The notes under the pieces were generated by a model. That model did no database searches, was not told the DNA's origin, and saw only the letters and a program-made list of their open reading frames with translations. The position numbers and the translations under genes are program-made. Below, one piece after another: positions 1-5,512 of a stretch of DNA of 5,512 bases (positions are counted from its first letter, which is position 1; each line of letters begins with the position of its first letter). The stretch comes from an uncultured Tidjanibacter sp. Lineage in GTDB: Bacteria > Bacteroidota > Bacteroidia > Bacteroidales > Rikenellaceae. The DNA is taken from positions 1 to 5,512 of the forward strand of contig CAKUKW010000142.1 of the NCBI GenBank assembly GCA_934663885.1, in the 5' to 3' direction.

Positions 1-19
1 GAGAAAGATAAAAGCAGTT

Positions 20-775
20 ATGAGAAAAATTTTTAAGCTACCTGTAATTTTTACCTTGGGCATTTTGATGGTTTCCTGCGGTCAGGATCCGGCTGATTCA
101 CTTAAGGTAATGAGTTATAACATTCATGCCGGCATAGGAGTAGACGGCAAACGCGATCTGGACCGGATTGCGGAGATAATAAAAGGACAGGATCCCGATT
201 TCGTAGGCTTGCAGGAAGTCGACGACAAGGTTACCCGTACCGGATGGGTTGATCAGATGGACGAACTCGCCCGTAAAACGGGGATGTTCCATTACTTTGC
301 TCCGGCGATCCAATTCCAGGAAGGCCTTTACGGTGTCGGGGCGTTGGTAAAGAAGAAGCCTCTGCACTGGTATACCATACCCCTTCCCGATCTGGATGAG
401 GCAAGGGTGTTGCTGGTATTGGAGTATGAAGATTATGTATTGCTCAACACGCACCTGCCGCTTAACGAAAGATCGAGGGTCTCCGCGATAGATTCGATTA
501 ACAGGATCGCCAAAGGCTCACGTAAACCGGTAATTCTGACCGGAGACTTTAATGCGGTGCCGGATTCCGCTGAAATAATGGCAATGTCGGAAGAGTGGCA
601 GACACTTTCGGACGTCAATAAATTTACCTGCCCTGCCGAGAATCCGAGTATTACCCTGGATTATATTATGGGATACAAGGTGGATGGTGTGAAATATAAA
701 GCGGTGAAATCGTCCGTATTGAATGAGCCCGACGCATCGGACCACCTTCCCGTTTACGTAGAAGTAAAATTTTGA
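20..775 (+). CDS. Exported lipoprotein of the endonuclease/exonuclease/phosphatase (EEP) family
   Basis: A 251-residue metal-dependent phosphodiesterase or phosphatase of the DNase I-like EEP fold, probably lipid-anchored outside the cytoplasm. The N-terminus is basic (MRKIFK), then hydrophobic, and ends in a plausible lipobox M-V-S-C with Cys20 as the lipidated residue. The EEP motifs follow in order: YNIHAG (Asn34), LQEVD (Glu66, metal ligand), NTHLP (Asn143, His145), TGDFNAVPDS (Asp176, Asn178), LDYIMG (Asp214) and the C-terminal SDHLPV (Asp241, His242). All core catalytic positions appear intact, and the length suits a single-domain EEP protein. The ATG at 20 gives a complete signal sequence; the leader before it is A-rich without a clear ribosome-binding site, as is usual in Bacteroidota. 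The next gene begins at its stop codon, so the two are probably cotranscribed. Any promoter lies upstream of the window. The family covers nucleases, sphingomyelinases and phosphoinositide phosphatases, so the substrate cannot be read from sequence alone. Confidence 0.9.
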   Translation: MRKIFKLPVIFTLGILMVSCGQDPADSLKVMSYNIHAGIGVDGKRDLDRIAEIIKGQDPDFVGLQEVDDKVTRTGWVDQMDELARKTGMFHYFAPAIQFQEGLYGVGALVKKKPLHWYTIPLPDLDEARVLLVLEYEDYVLLNTHLPLNERSRVSAIDSINRIAKGSRKPVILTGDFNAVPDSAEIMAMSEEWQTLSDVNKFTCPAENPSITLDYIMGYKVDGVKYKAVKSSVLNEPDASDHLPVYVEVKF

Positions 776-780
776 AACTC

Positions 781-1758
781 ATGGATCTTAAAGTAAAATA
801 CCTGGGGCTCGACCTGAAGAACCCCCTGGTAGCGAGCAGTTCCCCGCTCACGGCAAATATCGGGAAAATAGAGGAGCTCTACCGTCACGGCATAGGTGCG
901 GTAGTCCTTAAATCCATTTTTGAAGAACAGATAACCGGTGAGGCTACTGTTCTGCAGCGCTATAACGACTATGCCGAGGCGGCCGCTTACCTGCGTACGT
1001 ATATCGGGAACGATTATGTAAAAAGTTTCGTGAACCTTATAAAGGATGCCAAACAGAGGACTGACATTCCTGTGATAGCCAGCATCAACTGTGCGACAGA
1101 GGGTAAATGGATAGACTACGCTTTGAAAATACAGGAAGCGGGGGCGGATGCGCTCGAGCTGAATATATTTTTCCTGCCCAATGACCCGAAGATAGAGGGA
1201 GGGGATATAGTCGATAAATACCTGCATATTATAGCCACAATAGTTTCCATGCTGGAAATTCCTGTATCGGTAAAACTTAGCCTCCGGTTTACTAATATAC
1301 TGAACGTAACCCAACAGATATATTACCGCAAGGCTAAAGGCGTGGTAATGTACAACCGTTTCTTCGAGCCGGATATAAACATAGAGACTATGGAATATAC
1401 GGCAGCCGACGGAACCAGCTCCCCGAAGGAACTGCATAACTCGTTGCGCGACATAGCTGTTACGTCTGCGATAGTTCCCGGGCTCGACATATCCGCATCT
1501 ACAGGAATCCATTCCGGTGAAGACGCAGTGAAAGCCATCCTTGCAGGTGCAAAGACGGTTCAGTTATGCAGCACCATATTAAAAAACGGAATGGACGTCA
1601 TCGGCGGGATAAAAGATTTTATGTGCAAATGGATGGATAAGAACACGTTCGACGATGTCAGCGATTTTTGCGGGCTTATGAATAAAAAAATGAGGCTCGA
1701 TGATCCGGCACTGGAGCGCGTACAGTACATGAAATATTTTCCGGGGACCGGGCTTTGA
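781..1758 (+). CDS. Dihydroorotate dehydrogenase-like FMN protein (TIM barrel)
   Basis: With the ATG at 781 this is a 325-residue cytosolic TIM-barrel flavoprotein resembling class 1 dihydroorotate dehydrogenases. An in-frame TTG at 772 overlaps the preceding TGA and would add three residues; ATG is preferred because the family's opening strand (KVKYLGLDLKNPL) starts just after it. Visible landmarks are NPLVASSSPLT (residues 14-24), the FMN-region Lys44 in VVLKSI, ELNIFFLPND (126-135), Lys165 in VSVKLS, YNRFFEPD (191-198), and the phosphate-binding end STGIHSGEDA through AGAKTVQLCS (240-264). True class 1 enzymes carry an N-x-S-C-P-N loop whose Cys is the catalytic base. Here the corresponding stretch is N-I-F-F-L-P-N with no Cys, as I recall for the separate 'dihydroorotate dehydrogenase-like' subfamily. 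It should therefore not be named pyrD; the reaction is unknown, though FMN binding is likely. It probably shares a transcript with the upstream lipoprotein gene. Confidence 0.88.
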   Translation: MDLKVKYLGLDLKNPLVASSSPLTANIGKIEELYRHGIGAVVLKSIFEEQITGEATVLQRYNDYAEAAAYLRTYIGNDYVKSFVNLIKDAKQRTDIPVIASINCATEGKWIDYALKIQEAGADALELNIFFLPNDPKIEGGDIVDKYLHIIATIVSMLEIPVSVKLSLRFTNILNVTQQIYYRKAKGVVMYNRFFEPDINIETMEYTAADGTSSPKELHNSLRDIAVTSAIVPGLDISASTGIHSGEDAVKAILAGAKTVQLCSTILKNGMDVIGGIKDFMCKWMDKNTFDDVSDFCGLMNKKMRLDDPALERVQYMKYFPGTGL

Positions 1759-1775
1759 TTTCCAATAATACACAA

Positions 1776-1811
1776 AGCAGGGGCAGGCATTGATTTGTGC
1801 CTGCCCCTGCT
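1776..1811. terminator. Perfect 14-bp hairpin in the convergent gap, probable terminator
   Basis: The arms at 1776-1789 (AGCAGGGGCAGGCA) and 1798-1811 (TGCCTGCCCCTGCT) pair perfectly around an 8-base loop. The hairpin sits 18 bases after the stop of the flavoprotein gene and 68 bases beyond the stop of the convergent guanylyltransferase gene, so it can serve both. Read on the minus strand, the stem is followed by a T-rich run (TTGTGTATTATT), which resembles an intrinsic terminator. Read on the plus strand, no T-tract follows, so forward termination is less certain. Confidence 0.72.
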
Positions 1812-1878
1812 GTATGATGTGCCAGGAGTGGAATACACTGTGAACCCGGGAGGTAATTAGTTACTCCCCGAACGGTGA

Positions 1879-2958
1879 TTATACAAAATCGCTTCCTTTA
1901 GCGAACCTTATAGAGTCTATATACTTTTTAACGTTCTGCTCGTTGTTTTTCGGGCATACCATAAGAACGTCATCCGTATCGACAACTATGTAGTTGTCGA
2001 GCCCTTCCAGTACCGCTATCTTATGTGCCGGTACTTTGATAACGCAGTTATGTGTGTCGAAAGTGAAAGTATTACCTTCGTCCGTATTACCCCATTCGTC
2101 TTTCTGCGCGTGCTGGTAAAGGGAACTCCAGGTGCCTATGTCGCTCCACCCGAACTCCCCCGCCCTCATATAGACATTCGACGCCTTTTCCATGACACCG
2201 TAATCAATCGATATGGCACGGCATTCTGGATAGATTTCGTCGATATAGCGCTGCTCCGAAGGAGTATTATAGTACTGTCCTATCGAGGCGAATGACTGGT
2301 GTATTTCGGGCAGGTAGTCCTTCAGGGCCCTGAGGATGACATCGGTTTTCCATATAAATATTCCCGAGTTCCAAAAGAATTCCCCGCTGTCGAGAAAAAG
2401 ACGGGCCAGCTCTTTGTCAGGCTTTTCAGTAAAGGTCCGTACCTTATTAATGCCTGTATGGTTCACTGGCTTGGATACCTGGATATATCCGTAGCCGGTG
2501 GCTGGACGGGTCGGTTTTACTCCGATAGTAACAAGGGCGTCATTATTCTCCGCGAAATCGACAGCCTCTGATACGACGCTCCTGAAAGTTCCGGAATCCA
2601 GTACGAGATGATCGGAAGGAGTTACTATCATCAATGCATCGGGATTTGTTGCCTTCAGCCTGAATGCTGCGTATGCTATACAGGGCCCGGTGTTCCTTCC
2701 CAGCGGCTCGAGGAGAATCTGGCTCTCTTTCAACCGGGGGAGTTGCTCGAGGACGATATCCCTATAGGCGGAGTTAGTTACCACCAGGAAATTCTCTGTG
2801 GGCACCAACTCTGAAAATCGGTCGAATGTATTTTGTATAAATGTCTTGCCTGTATTAAGGATATCCAGGAATTGTTTCGGTTTGCGGGTACGGCTTATAG
2901 GCCAGAACCGCGCCCCTACCCCTCCGGCCATTATAACACAATATCTGTTTTTGTTCAT
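1879..2958 (-). CDS. manC: Mannose-1-phosphate guanylyltransferase (GDP-mannose pyrophosphorylase)
   Basis: A 359-residue cytosolic enzyme that makes GDP-mannose and pyrophosphate from mannose-1-phosphate and GTP, feeding mannose and fucose into surface polysaccharides and glycoproteins. The N-terminal signature AGGVGARFWPISR...PKQF (residues 11-30) is the nucleotide-binding loop of the family. Further landmarks are EPLGRNTGPCIAYAA (84-98), PSDH (114-117), GYGYIQ (155-160), FTEKP with Lys179 (176-180), FFWNSGIF (194-201), DYGVMEK (252-258) and GWSDIGTW (270-277). The protein ends near residue 359, so it is the single-function short form without the C-terminal phosphomannose isomerase domain of bifunctional ManC/AlgA. 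The ATG complement at 2956-2958 directly precedes NKNRYCVIMAGG, the expected start. It stands alone on the reverse strand, with a good Bacteroidota promoter upstream and a hairpin downstream. The function is secure; the symbol manC (also called rfbM) follows common usage. Confidence 0.95.
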   Translation of the reverse strand: MNKNRYCVIMAGGVGARFWPISRTRKPKQFLDILNTGKTFIQNTFDRFSELVPTENFLVVTNSAYRDIVLEQLPRLKESQILLEPLGRNTGPCIAYAAFRLKATNPDALMIVTPSDHLVLDSGTFRSVVSEAVDFAENNDALVTIGVKPTRPATGYGYIQVSKPVNHTGINKVRTFTEKPDKELARLFLDSGEFFWNSGIFIWKTDVILRALKDYLPEIHQSFASIGQYYNTPSEQRYIDEIYPECRAISIDYGVMEKASNVYMRAGEFGWSDIGTWSSLYQHAQKDEWGNTDEGNTFTFDTHNCVIKVPAHKIAVLEGLDNYIVVDTDDVLMVCPKNNEQNVKKYIDSIRFAKGSDFV

Positions 2959-3006
2959 TGGTTTTATGGTTTGGTTGCTGATTAGCTAAAAAGCTTCTGA
3001 TATAAA

Positions 3007-3037
3007 CAAATATAGTAAAAGCCGGGTGCAAAGCAAA
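3007..3037 (-). promoter_or_regulatory. Bacteroidota-type promoter for the guanylyltransferase gene
   Basis: Read on the minus strand, TTTG (3037-3034), a 19-base spacer and TATATTTG (3014-3007) match the Bacteroidota -33/-7 consensus TTTG...TAnnTTTG. Transcription would start near 3002, giving a leader of roughly 44 bases before the ATG at 2958. A second TTTG at 3032-3029 is spaced less well. Assignment is by consensus match only. Confidence 0.65.
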
Positions 3038-3106
3038 GGCAAGGGTTTTCTTGACCGAGCTATACCAAGGCGCATCCTATATTATTCAAATATACAAATA
3101 AAATAT

Positions 3107-3114
3107 TACCTTTG
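3107..3114 (+). promoter_or_regulatory. Bacteroidota -7 box (TACCTTTG) for pssA
   Basis: TACCTTTG matches the -7 consensus TAnnTTTG and lies 62 bases before the pssA ATG, implying a transcript start near 3119 and a leader of about 57 bases. No TTTG is found about 19 bases upstream (that region reads ATTATTCAAA), so the -33 element is weak. The box overlaps the palindrome CCTTTGCAAAGG at 3109-3120, which could bind a regulator; that is speculative. Confidence 0.6.
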
Positions 3115-3115
3115 C

Positions 3116-3145
3116 AAAGGCTTCAGGGCTATCCGGAAGCTATTT
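3116..3145 (+). promoter_or_regulatory. Possible hairpin at the 5' end of the pssA leader
   Basis: AAAGGCTTC at 3116-3124 can pair with GAAGCT(A)TTT at 3136-3145, with one bulged A and one G-T pair, and a small GG/CC inner helix (3127-3128 with 3133-3134). It falls at the very start of the predicted transcript, where a stem can stabilise mRNA. It matches no riboswitch I recognise, and the stem is short enough to be chance. Confidence 0.25.
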
Positions 3146-3176
3146 CTATAAAAAGATATCAACAATCGGGGCTTAT

Positions 3177-3893
3177 ATGAAAATAAGGCTTTTTACCTTG
3201 CCGAATATACTCACATTGATGAACCTGCTTTGCGGCAGCGTGGCCGTTGTGTCGTTGATATTTCTGGAGCCTGCAAAAGCATTGCGGGTATCTTTTTATC
3301 TTATGCTTGCCGCGGCCGTATTTGATTTTACGGATGGTTTCGCAGCACGGATGACAAACTCTTATTCCAAGCTCGGGGTACAGCTCGACTCCCTTGCCGA
3401 TATGGTAAGTTTCAGCCTTCTTCCGGCAATATTAATGTTCAGGCTCTATTATTTAAGCGGAGGCGAAGGCTTATGGGGCATCGTAACTCTTATAATAGTC
3501 CTTTTCTCGGCCCTGCGCCTTGCGAAATTCAACATAGACGAAACACAGAAGGAAGAGTTCGAAGGCCTCCCTACCCCTGCAAACGCTCTTTTGATTGGTG
3601 CAGCGGGATATTTCTCAGCCACTAATAGTATCGATTTTCCTGCTTATATGCCATGGATGATACTTGGCTGTTCAGTATTTCTGGCATGGCTTCTGATATC
3701 GCCTGTGAGAATGTTTTCATTAAAATTCAATGGATTCGGATTTCGCGAAAATGCAGTAAGATATGTATTTCTTGGTGTCGCCGCGGTCTTCATTATAATT
3801 TTCGGTTTTTCGGGAATTGCCCCCGCAATAATTTTATATATTCTCTCGTCTTTAATAATGTGGCTGGCCCGGCGCGGCAAGGCGGTAAAGTAG
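3177..3893 (+). CDS. pssA: CDP-diacylglycerol--serine O-phosphatidyltransferase (phosphatidylserine synthase)
   Basis: A 238-residue integral inner-membrane enzyme that joins CDP-diacylglycerol and L-serine to give phosphatidylserine and CMP, the first committed step to phosphatidylethanolamine. The complete CDP-alcohol phosphatidyltransferase signature D-x2-D-G-x2-A-R-x8-G-x3-D-x3-D is present: Asp50, Asp53, Gly54, Ala57, Arg58, Gly67, Asp71, Asp75. The opening LPNILTLMNLLCG (residues 8-20), LRLAKFN (113-119) and FEGLPTPANA (128-137) are typical of the Bacillus-type PssA rather than of phosphatidylglycerophosphate synthase. Hydrophobic segments lie at about 9-31, 37-50, 77-92, 99-113, 133-147, 157-175, 194-210 and 212-230. 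The ATG at 3177 begins the conserved N-terminus. The usual partner, phosphatidylserine decarboxylase (psd), is not adjacent: upstream is the divergent guanylyltransferase gene, downstream a porin-like gene with its own promoter. It thus looks monocistronic, though read-through into the next gene is possible because no terminator is visible after it. Confidence 0.93.
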   Translation: MKIRLFTLPNILTLMNLLCGSVAVVSLIFLEPAKALRVSFYLMLAAAVFDFTDGFAARMTNSYSKLGVQLDSLADMVSFSLLPAILMFRLYYLSGGEGLWGIVTLIIVLFSALRLAKFNIDETQKEEFEGLPTPANALLIGAAGYFSATNSIDFPAYMPWMILGCSVFLAWLLISPVRMFSLKFNGFGFRENAVRYVFLGVAAVFIIIFGFSGIAPAIILYILSSLIMWLARRGKAVK

Positions 3894-3904
3894 AGGAAAA
3901 ATAT

Positions 3905-3912
3905 TATCTTTG
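3905..3912 (+). promoter_or_regulatory. Bacteroidota -7 box (TATCTTTG) for the porin-like gene
   Basis: TATCTTTG followed by GC fits the -7 consensus TAnnTTTG closely and begins 12 bases after the pssA stop codon. The predicted transcript start near 3917 leaves about 20 bases before the ATG at 3937. No TTTG is visible at the -33 position, which would lie inside the end of pssA. Confidence 0.6.
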
Positions 3913-3936
3913 CGGTTGTAAATCGGATATACCCTG

Positions 3937-5512
3937 ATGTGGAAAAATAGCAATAAGTTTATAATAGTAGCGTCGCTGCTCTTTCTTATTTATGGAAACG
4001 GGCATGCACAGAATATAAACGATTCCGACCGCAGGCTGGGTGTCAATACCAATACTACAACTACTTTCAACGGAATCGAATATGACGAATACGGCAATCC
4101 GATCCTTCCCGAAGAAGAAACCGAAGTCAAGACCGATTCCACGAAAGTCAGGGAGAGAAAACCTCTTGAATCATATTTCTTCGACAATAATGTGAGGGCA
4201 CAGGCCAATTTCGCTTGGAACATAAGCACATACATGAACAGGGTTTCTATTTTTAATATAGACACCCTCATAAATGACTTCCAGACCGATTACCTTTTCC
4301 AGCGTAATGATATAGGCGACGCTTATATGGGCAACCTTGGAGGAGGGACTATACCGCTGAATTATTTCCGGCGTCCCGATTTTCAGGACTATTCGTTCGC
4401 ACAGCCTTACTACGCATACCTCTATACTCCCGAAACAGCTCCTTTTTACAATGTAAAAAAACCGTATACTATGCTGAGTTACAGCACGTCGGGGCAAAGA
4501 AGAAAAGCGGAGGAGATAATTTCTGTAATCCATGCCCAGAACATAACTCCTTCCACTGGTTTTAACGTTACTTATCATACGAATAAAACTAAAGGCCGGT
4601 ATGCTAACCAGGCAACCAACGATGTCAATCTGGCATTCGGTATATCGCACACGGGCAAGAGATACAGCGGACACGCCGGATATGTATATAACGGCATAGA
4701 TAACTTTGAGAACGGAGGTATCGTAGACGACTGGCACCTTTCAGGGAATTATGAGGATTTATGGGGTATTCCGGTAAGGCTGGGGGAAACAGGTTATTAT
4801 AGTTCCAGTGCGAATGAGTCCAAAGCGCGCTCGATTATTAAAAACAATACTTTTTATACGGTACACTCCTACGGGATACCGTTGCGGCGTATCACCGAAG
4901 ACGATTTTTCAATTGCAGACGTTCCGGCTGTATTCGTTGGATACGCTTTTGAATACCAGCGGTGGCACCGAAAGTATTACGATACATGGGATGCAGCCCA
5001 TGTAAATATTGTAGGAAAGGACAGCGAGGGAAATCCCTCCAAGCCACACTACCCTACGGAGGCATATTTCAAGGATTGGTTCTATAGCAACAGGATGACC
5101 CAGGACTCCCTTTCAGAAAGCAAAATGTCCAATCGATTCTTCATTCAGCTGCAACCCTGGGACCGCGATGGAATAGTCGGTGTCGTGGATGCGGGGATAG
5201 GAATGGATAATTTCCAATATTATATGTTCCGCCCGGATGATTATATCACCGGTAATTCTTCGGGTGAAAAGAAGAGCAATTTCTATTTTTATGGCGCTAT
5301 TGAGGGTAAGTTCCGCAAGTATTTTGACTGGGGTGCCAACGCAAAGGTCACTCCCCTGGGCTATAGGGCCGGGGACATCGACGCGGGTGTTAACGCCAGG
5401 CTTAACGTATTCATTAAAGAAAAGCCTATCTCACTCTCGGGCGACTTTTCATACCGCCGTTCCGAACCTTCCTATTGGGAGCAGAGTTATTATTCGAACC
5501 ATTATATCTGGG
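3937..5512 (+). CDS. Putative porin, outer-membrane beta-barrel (Porin_10-like), 3' end cut by the window
   Basis: An open frame from ATG 3937 to the window edge (525 codons plus one base) with no stop, so the C-terminus is missing. The protein starts MWKNSNK, has a hydrophobic stretch at residues 8-20 and a likely signal peptidase I site after GHA (Ala24|Gln25). A polar, low-complexity linker with NTNTTTT (38-44) and an acidic patch (EEETE) follows. From about residue 80 the sequence resembles the Bacteroidota 'putative porin' family: IFNIDTLINDFQ, YMGNLGGG (130-137), FAQPYYAYLYTPE, FYNVKKPYTMLSYSTSG (170-186) and VIHAQNITPSTGFNVTYHT (197-215). The remainder alternates polar and aromatic residues with many Tyr, Phe, Trp and Gly, as in transmembrane beta-strands. 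It most likely sits in the outer membrane; what it transports is not known. It has its own -7 box 25 bases upstream, though cotranscription with pssA is also possible. Family assignment is from remembered motifs and not from a search. Confidence 0.87.
   Translation, partial: MWKNSNKFIIVASLLFLIYGNGHAQNINDSDRRLGVNTNTTTTFNGIEYDEYGNPILPEEETEVKTDSTKVRERKPLESYFFDNNVRAQANFAWNISTYMNRVSIFNIDTLINDFQTDYLFQRNDIGDAYMGNLGGGTIPLNYFRRPDFQDYSFAQPYYAYLYTPETAPFYNVKKPYTMLSYSTSGQRRKAEEIISVIHAQNITPSTGFNVTYHTNKTKGRYANQATNDVNLAFGISHTGKRYSGHAGYVYNGIDNFENGGIVDDWHLSGNYEDLWGIPVRLGETGYYSSSANESKARSIIKNNTFYTVHSYGIPLRRITEDDFSIADVPAVFVGYAFEYQRWHRKYYDTWDAAHVNIVGKDSEGNPSKPHYPTEAYFKDWFYSNRMTQDSLSESKMSNRFFIQLQPWDRDGIVGVVDAGIGMDNFQYYMFRPDDYITGNSSGEKKSNFYFYGAIEGKFRKYFDWGANAKVTPLGYRAGDIDAGVNARLNVFIKEKPISLSGDFSYRRSEPSYWEQSYYSNHYIW

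Noticed and set aside
772..780. TTG at 772 as the start of the flavoprotein
   Set aside because: The ATG at 781 is only three codons later and directly precedes the family's first strand; TTG starts are less common, although the overlap with TGA leaves it possible.
754..1512. A 252-codon reverse-strand open frame opposite the flavoprotein gene
   Set aside because: Its translation is rich in Tyr, Arg and Cys with no recognisable motif, and it lies wholly within well-supported forward genes; it is a shadow frame.
1848..1868. Second imperfect hairpin (GGGAGGTAA / TTACTCCC) as another terminator
   Set aside because: The stem has a bulge and no T-tract on either side, so it is too weak to call.
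3653..3937. A forward 94-codon frame crossing the end of pssA
   Set aside because: It overlaps conserved pssA sequence in another frame, and its product has no recognisable features.
4171..4737. A 188-codon reverse-strand open frame
   Set aside because: It is antisense to the porin-like gene, whose forward translation has a signal peptide and family motifs; the reverse product has none.
1..5512. Mobile element, CRISPR array, tRNA, phage or defence system
   Set aside because: No transposase, integrase, direct-repeat array, tRNA-like cloverleaf or defence-protein motif was seen on either strand; the genes are ordinary metabolic and envelope genes.

Overview
The window looks like ordinary chromosomal DNA from a member of the Bacteroidota, most likely Bacteroidales. 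Three things point there. Matches to the Bacteroidota promoter consensus TAnnTTTG lie upstream of three genes. Start codons follow A-rich leaders with no convincing Shine-Dalgarno sequence. The last gene encodes an outer-membrane protein of the Bacteroidota-type 'putative porin' family (Porin_10-like). The taxonomic call is an inference from these features and not a database match.

Layout. Bases 20-1758 hold a tight two-gene forward unit. The first gene is an exported lipoprotein of the endonuclease/exonuclease/phosphatase (EEP) fold. The second is a dihydroorotate dehydrogenase-like flavoprotein that begins at or within a few bases of the first gene's stop codon. A 120-base convergent gap follows, with a perfect 14-bp GC-rich hairpin that probably terminates transcription. 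On the reverse strand, 1879-2958 encodes mannose-1-phosphate guanylyltransferase, which makes GDP-mannose. A 218-base divergent gap carries promoters for this gene and for the forward gene pssA (3177-3893), which encodes a membrane phosphatidylserine synthase. Directly after it, with its own TAnnTTTG box overlapping the gap, a large outer-membrane beta-barrel gene starts at 3937 and runs off the window end at 5512 without a stop codon.

How the genes relate. The set concerns the cell envelope broadly: GDP-mannose for surface glycans, phosphatidylserine for membrane lipid, an outer-membrane porin-like barrel and an exported lipoprotein hydrolase. They sit in at least three separate transcription units and nothing ties them into one pathway. 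I see no mobile element, CRISPR array, tRNA, rRNA, phage gene or defence system. The points most worth a second look are the flavoprotein's lack of the usual catalytic cysteine motif, the unknown substrate of the lipoprotein hydrolase, and the structure of the divergent promoter region.
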